A stretch of DNA of 62,103 nucleotides from Paenibacillus sp. cl123 (GTDB lineage: Bacteria; Bacillota; Bacilli; Paenibacillales; NBRC-103111): contig NZ_FMYY01000033.1 in assembly GCF_900101595.1 (NCBI RefSeq), positions 1 to 62,103 of the forward strand, written 5' to 3'. The translations under genes and the position numbers were made by a program. Below are positions 35,501-44,769 of the stretch, in pieces; the first letter of the stretch is position 1; every line of letters starts with the position of its first letter. Below the pieces are notes generated by a model that was not told the DNA's origin, did not search any database, and saw only the letters and a list, made by a program, of their open reading frames with translations.

Positions 35501-37407
35501 GCAACCGGAGTGCCGTAAGCGCCTCCCGCTTCCGTATGCGTGTTATGCCCGACTGCATCGATATCGTCCGCATAGAACGCGAGGAAATGCGGCACCTCCT
35601 CCAGCTGCAGTGTTTTACCGCCGGATTGGAACGGCTCGCCGAGGATCACCTTGACCATCTGGTCGGCCCGCTCCTTCACGCTGTTTATCCCGCTGGCGGT
35701 GATGTAAGGACGGGTCGCATCGCCTGCGGACGCTCCCCTGTTCTCGAAGTAGAAGGCATTGACCGCAGCCATGGGAATCTTGTGCCTAACTACCGCCTCC
35801 GCGATATTTTCCAGCGCGTTGTCGCGCCCATACTGCACCACGACGTTAGCAGCGCTGTCATAGTGCCGGTAATCGTTGCCCGTATCGACTGGCCACGCGC
35901 CGGCTACGACAGCCTGCTGCATCGCATCGGTTATCGAAGGCAGGCCAGTGCGGGCATTGGTGAAGTGAACGCCATTTGCGATCAGCGCATTGAGCACAGG
36001 CGTGCCCCCGTACGCCGGCTTGTTGGCCAGCTCGTACCACTTGTAGGCGAAGCCGTCCAGATTGACGTAGAGCACATAATTATCGAGCGGCTCCTCCAAA
36101 GACGCGTTCAGCACGCTTTTGCCTTCCGCTTGAAGCGGGGCCCGGATGGCCAGCAGCTCGGCGATCGTCGGCGCGAGATCGGTGACGCTCGTCTGCGTCT
36201 TGACGCTTCCTTTGGCCGCGACCCGCGGGCCGGATACGACTCCGAACATATAGGTCGAGGCAGGCAAATACGAGTCGGGCCGATGCACCTTCTCCCCGGC
36301 CGGACAGAACGTGAAGCCTTCCTTGGGAATAACCAGAAAGTCGGCGAACTGCGGATGAACGCCAAGCGCATCCAACTGCTGTCTTGTCAGCACGTCCTGC
36401 ACATAGTCCTGCTGCCGGATCAGCTGAATCAGCGCGTCCACCCGGTCCTGCGTCATGGATGCTTTATTATAGATGAACAACTGAAGATAAGAGGCCTCAT
36501 AATTTTTAATCGTGGCCACATCGGGATTGCCGGCGACCGCTCCGGTGCTGACCTCCAGCTTCGTGTAACCGGCCGCACCGATGGCGTTCAGCAAAGCGGT
36601 CGTTTTCTTCCCTTTCGTTTGCACCGTTCCGCTGTAGGAGCTCAGCACATAGGTCGTATTAGCGGGATCTCCCTCCTCCCGGATTTTCCGCATCAGCCCG
36701 CCGAGCTGGCCGTCCAGCTCTTCCAGCTTGGTCAGCAGCCGCTCCTCGAATTCATCCTGCTCGCTGGTTACTTCCCGGTCCTGCATATACAAATCATTGG
36801 CATACAGATTGATATAATCGGACTGGCCGTAATGCTCGATGTCGTATGTCGCCTTTGTCACAGAGTCGGCAAACGGCACCAGTGCGGCAGACGTAGTGGC
36901 ATAGTAGCGATATCCCGGAGCCGACTCCTCCTTCAAGGCGGTTTCGTTCACAGCCGTTGCCGACCGGATGCCCTGCATCGCCTGGGTCAGCGTCTGGGCC
37001 TGATTGAAGGTCGCGCTGAAATTTTGCACCGTCGCGCCGTCCAGGTACTTGTACGTATTGCCCGTCGTCTTCGGGAACGCTCCGGTCATCGTCGCGAACC
37101 GGGCCGCTACGGCCGACGGAATCGTCGTCTTATGCTTCGTCAGCCGCATCCCGTCCGCAACCAGCTGGTCCAGATGAGGTGTTTGCTTCCCCCTCTGCTT
37201 GGCCAGCTCGTAAAGCTCATCGTAGAACCCGTCCCACGTCATATGCACCACCTTGCTGTACGTTGCGGTCGTCACCGTTGAGTCTTCCCCGGCGGCCAAG
37301 GCCCTCTGCGTCAGCCCTCCCGTCCCGAAGCCGGCGCCGTCCAGACCGGTTACCGCCAGCAGCACAACCATCATCATGCTGATTAGCCGAATGAATGATG
37401 CTTTCAT
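32554..37407 (-). CDS. S-layer-anchored protein with tandem alkaline-phosphatase-superfamily domains
   Basis: This 1617-residue surface protein has a signal peptide at 1-39. Phosphatase-like domain 1 (about 50-435) keeps Asp59 (TWDGF) and TTIPSAV but has YANDLYMQD and SSYSGTV where metal-binding D-x-x-x-H and DHG are expected, so it looks inactive. Domain 2 (about 445-870) keeps Asp451 (NLDGF), GLPSITDAM, YADDIDAVGHN, TTDHGM and GQHDSL and should be active. It closely resembles the intracellular enzyme at 24496. An Ig-like module (about 905-970) and a helical FIVAR-like stretch (about 975-1045) follow, then a Gly/Ser linker (about 1168-1200), a beta region and three SLH repeats (about 1450-1612). 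RBS GGGAGAGGGGG precedes the ATG. It likely trims a phosphodiester at the cell wall (inference). Confidence 0.85.
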   Translation of the reverse strand: MKASFIRLISMMMVVLLAVTGLDGAGFGTGGLTQRALAAGEDSTVTTATYSKVVHMTWDGFYDELYELAKQRGKQTPHLDQLVADGMRLTKHKTTIPSAVAARFATMTGAFPKTTGNTYKYLDGATVQNFSATFNQAQTLTQAMQGIRSATAVNETALKEESAPGYRYYATTSAALVPFADSVTKATYDIEHYGQSDYINLYANDLYMQDREVTSEQDEFEERLLTKLEELDGQLGGLMRKIREEGDPANTTYVLSSYSGTVQTKGKKTTALLNAIGAAGYTKLEVSTGAVAGNPDVATIKNYEASYLQLFIYNKASMTQDRVDALIQLIRQQDYVQDVLTRQQLDALGVHPQFADFLVIPKEGFTFCPAGEKVHRPDSYLPASTYMFGVVSGPRVAAKGSVKTQTSVTDLAPTIAELLAIRAPLQAEGKSVLNASLEEPLDNYVLYVNLDGFAYKWYELANKPAYGGTPVLNALIANGVHFTNARTGLPSITDAMQQAVVAGAWPVDTGNDYRHYDSAANVVVQYGRDNALENIAEAVVRHKIPMAAVNAFYFENRGASAGDATRPYITASGINSVKERADQMVKVILGEPFQSGGKTLQLEEVPHFLAFYADDIDAVGHNTHTEAGGAYGTPVALNVDDYYDNVARTVIRVDEQLGRIVQALKDRGIYDKTTVVLTTDHGMVQFGADNNRFEEPYLPGTYTSLADLERMIADVGVKFRGEPYKVETVFAAGTSAKAETEIVITTVGLQAQIKFRIPVERAVQDEIVERFRAKVYYGHHLYQEDIVKRGTPAHFADLVLSPKPPYHFKTGDPNVTRQRYINGQHDSLDDGAQRIFTLLSGAYIKKMTYDKPVYNIDMAQAIGRLLGIEGPAGATGSVPEEVLEEAYRGPGLTLTSPASDDTDAAAGSVLIEGSTAPFAAIKLNKKTVGAADGQGGFAVTHPLSPGINRIIAEAESGGRETRQVLFVTYQVPREQLLQLLAAAKKAYESAVEGPEAGQYKPNAKAAFKPALTRAVILSEHIGATQAQLDEGLNQLNEAYAAFRAAERQPAANYHIFGEIALGQSAKTAASVKLSTANGTVLYEAAYGGAPGETAVGRYALTDATDQFGNVVEGQLHYYFDMPAGEYTLTFSFGGTTATRRVTTVSTARGELPWGVYWLQRIAETSASTGTGAGSGGSGSGGSGSDGSSGGSGGGPSGPGAPVPGNAAEGVRPGTEKQADVQLDEAKLRQELQQLHAAGLKLLDVKVPDSGAGASVRFPAAAWAEAGSEMTLQVQTDVAAYRLPMQHVDVKDIAKRLAAEEADLTIRVNIRKLGGSEAQPYLKQVQAAGASPLSDPLEFSVAVEAADGRSVKVDSFGAYADRMLTVAGYLDPSRTSVIWFDPAAGGYAFVPAVFVSRDGQTVITAKRQGNSVYMAVTARKTFADIAGHWAEADVELLASKLLVNGASATEFVPDSSITRAEFASLLARGLGLGESAQSLAFDDVASADWFAGSVGAAVAAGLVQGDAEGSFHPNAAITREEMAVMLVRAMSAAGKANRAAATGEAETETKVEAEAALGAYSDQAAISSWAREAVAQVSQAGIVRGVADGRFAPAEPASRAQAAVMLKRLLQAVQFING

Positions 37408-37650
37408 ATCCGTGTCCCCCTCTCCCCTCCATCAAATAGCTGCTCAGCCGCAATCGCCGTCAGCTAGCTTCAGGGTACATGCCGGCGCCGCGTCTGTATG
37501 TAGCAAGCTTTCAGCTTGATATCATTTTTCGCAGCGCTCGCGGAAGAAGGTATAGCAAAATTTCAATATGATATAACTTTGCGGCCGGATACGTCTGTTG
37601 GCAGGCAGGAAGCGTCGAGGACTGAGGAGGTGCAGGAGCGCAAGCACAAA

Positions 37651-37685
37651 CAAGGGAACGCGGCTCGAAGGCCTTCGTTCCCTTG
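37651..37685 (-). terminator. Hairpin after the accC unit
   Basis: CAAGGGAACG and CGTTCCCTTG form a perfect 10-bp stem 22 bp after the accC stop, followed on the minus strand by TTTGTG. The rest of 37408-37706 contains the S-layer gene promoter region, with no other feature seen. Confidence 0.5.
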
Positions 37686-37706
37686 TCTATGGTGCCGCCG
37701 CAGCTG

Positions 37707-39053
<1,347 letters not shown>

Positions 39054-39062
39054 ATGCTTCAC

Positions 39063-39578
39063 CTACTCCGTCCTAAGCGTAAATAACGGCTGGCCAAACT
39101 CAACCATCTGGCCGTTTTTGACCAGCACCTCGGCGATCTCTCCGCCGACCTCGGCTTCGATCTGGTTGAACAGCTTCATCGCCTCCACGATGCAAACCGT
39201 GCTGCCCGGCTTCACACGATCGCCGATCTGTACGTACGGCTTCGTATTCGGATCGGGCGAAGCATAGAAAGTGCCGACGAGCGGCGCCGTGATCGTATGC
39301 AGCTTCGGGTCGGGCTGCGGCGGATGAGCCGGCAGTCCTGGGGCCGGAGCTGACAACGGCGCTTCGGCGGCGGCAGCAACCTGTGCGGCAGCCGGGACGG
39401 CCGCAGACGCAACTCCGGATGCGGCAGCCGGTTGTTGAATAACGGGACTCTGCTGCTGACCAGCCGTCTCAGCCTTGGCGATCCGGACCTTGACTTGATC
39501 CGACTCCAGCTCAAGCAGCCCAAGCGAGGAACGGTCCATAAGCTTCATTAATTCCTTCAATTCCTGAATGGTTATCAT
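39063..39578 (-). CDS. accB: Biotin carboxyl carrier protein
   Basis: This 171-residue carrier has an N-terminal helix (MITIQELKELMKLMDRSSLGLLELE), an Ala/Pro-rich flexible linker, and a C-terminal biotinyl domain with EAMKL (the modified lysine) and the final MVEFGQPLFTLRTE. The start at 39578 has AAAGGAGA 9 nt upstream; a longer frame to 39623 has none. It lies 53 bp after pxpC and 9 bp before accC. Confidence 0.92.
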   Translation of the reverse strand: MITIQELKELMKLMDRSSLGLLELESDQVKVRIAKAETAGQQQSPVIQQPAAASGVASAAVPAAAQVAAAAEAPLSAPAPGLPAHPPQPDPKLHTITAPLVGTFYASPDPNTKPYVQIGDRVKPGSTVCIVEAMKLFNQIEAEVGGEIAEVLVKNGQMVEFGQPLFTLRTE

Positions 39579-39631
39579 GGTGAACAATCTCCTTTGGCGG
39601 TGTCCTTCTGCAGTCTCCTGCACGTTATGCG

Positions 39632-40642
39632 TTACGGCGAACTTAACCGAATCCCCAAGCGGAGCTCTCTGAGCTTCAGCTCCTGCCGTATATGCAGCCG
39701 CTCGGCTTGCGCCAGCGTGATCTCGCGAAAATACAGCCGCCGGCCCGGTCTCAGCTGGGCCAGCAGTGGAATATCTGCGCTGGCGATATGGGCGATGCGC
39801 GGATAGCCGCCGGCCGTCTGCCGGTCCGCCAGCAGAATAATGGGCTGTCCCTCGGGCGGCAGCTGAACGGTTCCGGGCGATACGGCCTCGGAGAGCATTT
39901 CCTGATGAACGGCCTGCTTCAGCCGTTCCCCGTTCAGCCGGTAGCCCATCCGGTCCGACTGCGTGCTGATCTCGAACGGTTGCGTAAACAGCCGCTCCCG
40001 GCTCTCTGCGGTCAAGCTGTCAAAGTCCGTGCCGGGCAGCGCCCTGACGGTGACGGCTCCCTGACCGCCCGGGATCGGACAGAGCGGGCCCGCGAACCAG
40101 GGAGCGGCCGCCAGCAGCCTGCCCTCTCCAGGACAATCGGCCAGCCGATGCATCAACCGCCTGGAAAACTGCCCCGGCTCCCGGCATTTCAACACGTCTC
40201 CTGCCGCCAGCATCCGGCCTTCGAAGCCGCCAAAGCCGCCCCTGAGATACGTGCTGCGGCTGCCGAGCAGCCTCGGCACGTCGAAGCCGCCCGCCGCCGC
40301 CAAATAAGCCCGGCAGCCCGTGCGGCAGGCGCCGAAGCGGATGACGCTGCCTTTCCGGACGAGAACGGGCCTGTAGGACGGCATCGCCTGTCCGTCCACG
40401 GTCGGGGAGAAATCTCCCCCGCACCAGGCCAGCAGCAGATCCTCCTGCGCTTGCAGCACCGGTCCCGTCAGCGTGATCTCCAGCGCCGCCTCCCCGTCTT
40501 CGTTGCCGACCAGCAGATTGGCCAGACGCAGAGACAGCGAATCCATCGCTCCGCCGACCACAACCCCGTATTGCTGGTAGCCTGTCCGGCCCAAGTCTTG
40601 AACCGTGGTCAGCATGCCCGAACGTATAACCTCGATGCTCAT
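39632..40642 (-). CDS. pxpC: 5-oxoprolinase subunit C / biotin-dependent carboxyltransferase family
   Basis: This 336-residue KipA/AHS2-type protein opens with the family signature VIRSGMLTTVQDLGRTGYQQYGV and MDSLSLRLANLLVGN, and contains LEITLTGP, YLAAAGGFDVP and ILLADRQTAGGYPRI. With PxpA and PxpB it forms the prokaryotic ATP-dependent 5-oxoprolinase, converting 5-oxoproline to glutamate. GGGGAGGG precedes the ATG, and it overlaps the pxpB stop by 4 bp. Confidence 0.9.
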   Translation of the reverse strand: MSIEVIRSGMLTTVQDLGRTGYQQYGVVVGGAMDSLSLRLANLLVGNEDGEAALEITLTGPVLQAQEDLLLAWCGGDFSPTVDGQAMPSYRPVLVRKGSVIRFGACRTGCRAYLAAAGGFDVPRLLGSRSTYLRGGFGGFEGRMLAAGDVLKCREPGQFSRRLMHRLADCPGEGRLLAAAPWFAGPLCPIPGGQGAVTVRALPGTDFDSLTAESRERLFTQPFEISTQSDRMGYRLNGERLKQAVHQEMLSEAVSPGTVQLPPEGQPIILLADRQTAGGYPRIAHIASADIPLLAQLRPGRRLYFREITLAQAERLHIRQELKLRELRLGIRLSSP

Positions 40643-41523
40643 CCCTGTCCCTCCCCGTTAAGCGACTGATACTCCTTAAGGGATATGGGGCGAAAGCGAA
40701 TCCGATCTCCCGCCTGCAGATAGCTCGGAGGATCGTCCTCCGGGCGAAACAACTTGAGCGGCGTGTGCCCGATAATTTGCCAGCCTCCCGGCGTATCCAC
40801 GGAATAGATGCCGGTTTGGACCCCGGCGATCCCGACGGAGCCCGCCCGTACCGACGGACGCGGCGTCTGGCGCCGCGGAGCGGCAATTCGCTCTGACATG
40901 CCGCCCAGGTACGGAAAGCCGGGGGCGAAACCGATCATGTACACGGTGTAGACAGCGCTGCTGTGCAGCTCGATGACCTCCTCCGCGCGGAGCCCGTTGT
41001 GCCGGGCCACCCATTCCAGATCGGGCCCCGACTCCCCTCCGTAATAAACCGGTATGTCCACGGTCCGGGCCGCTTCGTCCTCCATGGGGACAAGCTGCCG
41101 CAAAAGCTGCTTCAGCCGTCCGCACACCGCTTCGAATATCGTGGCCGCACCGTCGTGCTCCCGCTGCGCCTCATCCTGCTCCTTGCCAGGCGTCTGCTCC
41201 CGCATCCGCCCCTCGCGAAACCTGCTCCAGGACCAGACAGCAATCGGATCGTAATGAACGGTGAGGCTTGCGAAGGCAGGCACGCATTCGATCATGCCGG
41301 GAAAGCGGTGCCGGTTCAGGTGGGCCGCCGCCTCCCTCACCCTGCGGTGCGTGATGGGATCGATATGACGGCCGAAGCGGATCATGACCGCCGCATCTCC
41401 AAGCGGCAGCCATTCCGGCTCGGCCGGGGCCGCTTGCCGCACGTCCTCTTTGGCCCGCCCTGCTGGTCCAGGCCGGCTTTCTCTCCCGGGCAGGCCGGAC
41501 TCAAAATCTGGCAATGCGAACAC
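40639..41523 (-). CDS. pxpB: 5-oxoprolinase subunit B (KipI/AHS1 family)
   Basis: This 294-residue protein has LGDAAVMIRFGRHIDP near residue 41, VPVYYGG-type text (VDIPVYYGGESGPDLEWVA), MIGFAPGFPYLGGM and AGSVGIAGVQTGIYSVDTPGGWQIIG, all typical of AHS1. It starts with GTG inside the pxpA end (23-bp overlap) and overlaps pxpC by 4 bp. The first 38 residues are an extra, low-complexity extension; a later start is possible. A 40-residue charged insert (EQTPGKEQDEAQREHDG) is also unusual. Confidence 0.9.
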   Translation of the reverse strand: MFALPDFESGLPGRESRPGPAGRAKEDVRQAAPAEPEWLPLGDAAVMIRFGRHIDPITHRRVREAAAHLNRHRFPGMIECVPAFASLTVHYDPIAVWSWSRFREGRMREQTPGKEQDEAQREHDGAATIFEAVCGRLKQLLRQLVPMEDEAARTVDIPVYYGGESGPDLEWVARHNGLRAEEVIELHSSAVYTVYMIGFAPGFPYLGGMSERIAAPRRQTPRPSVRAGSVGIAGVQTGIYSVDTPGGWQIIGHTPLKLFRPEDDPPSYLQAGDRIRFRPISLKEYQSLNGEGQG

Positions 41524-42256
41524 CCGCCTTCTCCAGACCCGACCGTATACGGCGGATGATCGCCAAGGCGCCTTGCGTGTCCCCGTGTACGCACAGACTT
41601 TCCCCCTGAATATCGATCCACGTCCCGTCCAGCGTTCGGGTCCTGCCCTCCACGATCATCCGGATCGCGTTCTCCGCCGCCGCCTCCGGATCATGTATAA
41701 CCGCGCCGGGCAAGCTCCGCGAAGCCAGCGTCCCGTCCGCCTGATAAGCGCGGTCCGCATACAGCTCCCGGACCACCGGCAGGCCGTAGTCCCCGGCCGC
41801 CCGCAGCAGCTCGCTGCCGGGTCTCGCCAGCACTGCCGTACCCGGCAGCACCAGCGCCACCGACTCGGCGATCGCCTCCGCGATCATCGCGTCGGTATCG
41901 GCCATATTGCTCATGCTGCCGTGCGGCTTGACGTGTGCGACGGCCACGCCGTGCTTGCGGCAGAATGCCTCCAGCGCGCCGATCTGATAGATGCAGCAGT
42001 TCAGCAGCTCGGCGCGGGACATGCTCATCTCCCGCCGCCCGAAGCCCGCCAGATCGGGATAGCCCATATGGACGCCGATGCCGACGCCGTGCTCCGCCGC
42101 CAGCTTGACCGTGCGGTCCATCACGCCGGGATCGCCGGCGTGAAAGCCGCAGGCGATATTGGCGGAGGTGATCCACGGCATAACCTCTTCGTCCATGCCC
42201 AGCTTGTAAATGCCGAAGCTTTCTCCCATATCGCAATTCAAATCAACTGTTCTCAT
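41501..42256 (-). CDS. pxpA: 5-oxoprolinase subunit A (LamB/YcsF family)
   Basis: This 251-residue protein opens MRTVDLNCDMGESFGIYKLG and has SANIACGFHAGDPGVMDRTVKLA, HMGYPDLAGFGRR and VKPHGSMSNM; the Asp/His cluster is that of the YcsF sugar-binding fold. The chosen ATG 42256 fits the family; ATG 42274 with GGGAGG 5 nt upstream is an alternative. It is the first gene of the pxp-acc operon, driven by the promoter at 42305-42310 with the shared (G/A)TCCACCA box. Confidence 0.92.
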   Translation of the reverse strand: MRTVDLNCDMGESFGIYKLGMDEEVMPWITSANIACGFHAGDPGVMDRTVKLAAEHGVGIGVHMGYPDLAGFGRREMSMSRAELLNCCIYQIGALEAFCRKHGVAVAHVKPHGSMSNMADTDAMIAEAIAESVALVLPGTAVLARPGSELLRAAGDYGLPVVRELYADRAYQADGTLASRSLPGAVIHDPEAAAENAIRMIVEGRTRTLDGTWIDIQGESLCVHGDTQGALAIIRRIRSGLEKAGVRIARF

Positions 42257-42304
42257 GGTCCATCTATCCCCCATCCCAACCTCCCCCGGTTGGCTTTAAC
42301 TAGG

Positions 42305-42360
42305 ATTATAGCGGCGTCCCATCCGTGTGCCCACACAGAAAATTGCAGACCTTGGTGGAC
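42305..42360 (-). promoter_or_regulatory. pxpA promoter with shared activator box
   Basis: Minus-strand TATAAT (42310-42305) lies exactly 50 nt from the start of GTCCACCA (42360-42353). A 36-bp stretch, 42332-42367, matches 47991-48026 at 32 positions. No -35 consensus is present, so an activator is probably needed. Confidence 0.65.
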
Positions 42361-42380
42361 GATTTTGTCCGGGCAATACC

Positions 42381-42436
42381 GTCCACCATATTGGTCAAAC
42401 CTATGAGTGTCCCCTTCGGGAAGCGCGCCTTATAAT
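42381..42436 (+). promoter_or_regulatory. Promoter of isomerase/oxidoreductase pair with shared activator box
   Basis: GTCCACCA (42381-42388) starts 50 nt before TATAAT (42431-42436). The 31 bp at 42382-42412 match the reverse of 46138-46168 at 28 positions, and both end 18 nt before the -10. This promoter is back to back with that of pxpA, the two boxes facing each other. Confidence 0.65.
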
Positions 42437-42483
42437 CATCTCGTACTTCAATCATACCACAAGAGCGAAAGGAAGCCGGTGCC

Positions 42484-43350
42484 ATGAGTTTAGAGCTTGG
42501 GCTGCAGCTGTATACCGTCAGACATGAGTTAATGAAGGACCCCGTCGGCGCTTTGGAAAAAGTCGCGGAGATCGGATATAGAAACCTGGAGCTGGCGATC
42601 CACTACTCCGATGCGGAAGGAGTCGGCGGCTACAGCGTCTATGGACTTCGGGCCCCGGAATTGAAAAAACATTTCGACCGTCTCGGGCTAAAAGCGCTGA
42701 ACGCCCAGATGTTCCCGATCGAAAGCGTGAACTGGGATTACCTGATTCCGTTCGCCCAGGAAATCGGCATGCCTGCGGCCTCCATCTCCATGCACATGTT
42801 CAAGAACAAGCAGGCTGTGCTCGACTTCAGCGCCCAGCTTAACCGTTGCGGCGAAACGTGCAGGAAGCACGGGCTTGATTTTTATTACCATAACCATTTT
42901 CAGGAGTTTCAGAAATTCGACGGGGTCTATGCCATGGATCTTATTCTGCAGCATACCGATCCCGCGCTGGTCAAAATTGAATTCGATACTTACTGGGCGC
43001 TGCGTGGCGGTGTCGATCCGAGCGAGTACCTGCGCGTGCTCGGCAGCCGCTGCGATCTGGTCCACCAGAAGGATATGCCTGCCTCCGCGCTGCCGGTCAA
43101 CTGGTTCGACGTATTCGGCGAGGACGGAGATATTACGCTCGACAAGAAGCTGGGCACCTCCTCTCCGGAGCAGTTTACGGAAATCGGCAGCGGGGTGATG
43201 GACATCCGCGCCATCGTGCGGACCATCCGTCAGATGGGGATTGTGAAGACGGTATTTGTCGAGCAGGATTTTGCCAGCATCAATCAGTTCGAATGTGCGG
43301 CGATTAATTTCAGAGAAATGAGCAAGCTGCTCGCTGAAGGAGAGGAGTAA
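42484..43350 (+). CDS. Sugar phosphate isomerase/epimerase family protein (TIM barrel)
   Basis: This 288-residue protein belongs to the xylose isomerase-like TIM barrel group. It opens LGLQLYTVRHELMKDPVGALEKVAEIGYRNLEL, and has FYYHNHFQEFQKFDG, KIEFDTYWALRGGVDP, DLVHQKDMP and FVEQDF, which give the His/Glu/Asp metal site of keto-inositol or 3-dehydro-sugar isomerases. AAAGGAAG precedes the ATG. It is co-transcribed with the oxidoreductase 5 bp downstream; such pairs usually oxidise a sugar and rearrange the keto product. Confidence 0.88.
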   Translation: MSLELGLQLYTVRHELMKDPVGALEKVAEIGYRNLELAIHYSDAEGVGGYSVYGLRAPELKKHFDRLGLKALNAQMFPIESVNWDYLIPFAQEIGMPAASISMHMFKNKQAVLDFSAQLNRCGETCRKHGLDFYYHNHFQEFQKFDGVYAMDLILQHTDPALVKIEFDTYWALRGGVDPSEYLRVLGSRCDLVHQKDMPASALPVNWFDVFGEDGDITLDKKLGTSSPEQFTEIGSGVMDIRAIVRTIRQMGIVKTVFVEQDFASINQFECAAINFREMSKLLAEGEE

Positions 43351-43355
43351 GAAAT

Positions 43356-44456
43356 ATGACGGACAAGATCAGAATCGGAATCATCGGGTTGGGAGGCATC
43401 GGCACGTCCAAGCATTTGCCGAGCTTGGCCAAGCTGCCCCAAGTAGAGGTTGCAGCTTTCTGCGATCTGGTAGAGGAAAAGGCGGCCAAGGCGGCCAAGG
43501 AATACGGAACGGCGGATGCCAAAGTTTACACCGATTACCGCAGGCTGCTGGAGGATTCTTCCCTCGACGTCGTACACGTATGTACGCCGAACAGCTCGCA
43601 CGCGGAGATTACGGTGGCAGCGCTGGAAGCGGGCAAGCATGTCATGTGCGAGAAGCCGATGGCCATCTCGTCGGCTGACGCTGAACGGATGCTGGATGCT
43701 TCCAGGAGAACGGGCAAGAAGTTGACTATCGGTTACCAAAACCGTTTTCGCCCGGACAGTCTGTACCTGAAACAGCTATGCGAGATCGGCGAGCTTGGCG
43801 ACATCTATTTCGGAAGAGCGCTGGCTTTGCGCCGCCGGGCGGTTCCGACCTGGGGCGTCTTCCTGGACAAAGAGCTGCAGGGCGGCGGCCCGCTGATCGA
43901 TATCGGCACGCATGCGCTCGACTTGACGCTCTGGATGATGGACAACTACAAGCCGGTCAGCGTGACAGGCTCCGTCTTCCACAAGCTCGGCAGCACCCGC
44001 AACGCAGCCAACCTGTGGGGGTCCTGGGACCCGGACCAATTCCACGTGGAGGACTCCGCGTTCGGCTTCATCAAGATGGAGAACGGCGCGACCATTTCCC
44101 TGGAGGCCAGCTGGGCGCTCAATACGCTGGAAGCCCGCGAAGCGAAAACGACGCTCTGCGGCACGAAGGGCGGAGCCGATATGAACGACGGCCTGCGCCT
44201 CAACGGCGAACGCTTCAGCCGCTTGTACGAGCACAAGGTCAGCTTCGACACGGCGCCGGTCGTCTTCTACAGCGCCCAGAAGGACGAGACGCCGGCCGAC
44301 ATGGAGGCGCGCCTGTGGATCGAAGCCGTCATCAACGATACGGAGCCGGTCGTCAAGCCTGAGCAGGCGCTGGTCGTAAGCCGGATTCTGGAGGCGATAT
44401 ACGAGTCGGCCGCCACCGGCAAGACCATTTATTTGGGCGAGTCTGCCTCGCAATAA
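43356..44456 (+). CDS. Gfo/Idh/MocA-family sugar oxidoreductase
   Basis: This 366-residue NAD(P)-dependent enzyme has the Rossmann start IRIGIIGLGGIGTSKHLPSL, the CEKPMAIS motif with catalytic Lys, and a C-terminal beta domain with GGGPLIDIGTHALDLTLWMM (Asp and His). GGAGAGGAG precedes the ATG. It oxidises a hydroxyl group of a sugar or cyclitol; the substrate may be what the importer at 44770-47925 brings in, since both promoters share a regulatory box. Confidence 0.9.
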   Translation: MTDKIRIGIIGLGGIGTSKHLPSLAKLPQVEVAAFCDLVEEKAAKAAKEYGTADAKVYTDYRRLLEDSSLDVVHVCTPNSSHAEITVAALEAGKHVMCEKPMAISSADAERMLDASRRTGKKLTIGYQNRFRPDSLYLKQLCEIGELGDIYFGRALALRRRAVPTWGVFLDKELQGGGPLIDIGTHALDLTLWMMDNYKPVSVTGSVFHKLGSTRNAANLWGSWDPDQFHVEDSAFGFIKMENGATISLEASWALNTLEAREAKTTLCGTKGGADMNDGLRLNGERFSRLYEHKVSFDTAPVVFYSAQKDETPADMEARLWIEAVINDTEPVVKPEQALVVSRILEAIYESAATGKTIYLGESASQ

Positions 44457-44469
44457 GTCAAGCACGCCA

Positions 44470-44515
44470 ACAGCCATGCAAACGATCGAGCGACCGGATG
44501 CATGGCTGTTTGTTT
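44470..44515 (+). terminator. Terminator after the oxidoreductase gene
   Basis: ACAGCCATGCA (44470-44480) and TGCATGGCTGT (44499-44509) form an 11-bp perfect stem followed by TTGTTT. Confidence 0.7.
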
Positions 44516-44718
44516 GCTGCGGCGCTAGCGCTACGAACGGTTTACAGCATGTATGTCTAACCGGCTAAACGGTTAATCGCCTCAATCCTACGCGTCGCTA
44601 ACCTGTCAGACAGCTCATGCCTCCAACAACCAGGTGACACATACAACAAGGGGCAAGAGGCATGCATGGCCAGCCAGCCGGCGAACCGGCCTCATGGCGC
44701 CTTCTTCCCCCCTCATGC

Positions 44719-44758
44719 AAAATCCGGACCCGGATGGCTGCCGCCTCCGGGTCCGGAT
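44719..44758 (-). terminator. Terminator after the binding-protein gene
   Basis: ATCCGGACCCGGA and TCCGGGTCCGGAT form a 13-bp perfect stem with an 11-nt loop; TTTG follows on the minus strand, 12 bp after the stop. The remainder of 44457-44769 holds no feature I can see. Confidence 0.65.
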
Positions 44759-44769
44759 CCTGAATTCAT

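Noticed and set aside
34933..37281. 782-codon plus-strand open frame opposite the S-layer protein
   Set aside because: It is antisense to a gene with clear signal peptide, phosphatase motifs and SLH repeats; its text is Arg/His/Leu-rich as expected for a shadow of GC-rich coding.
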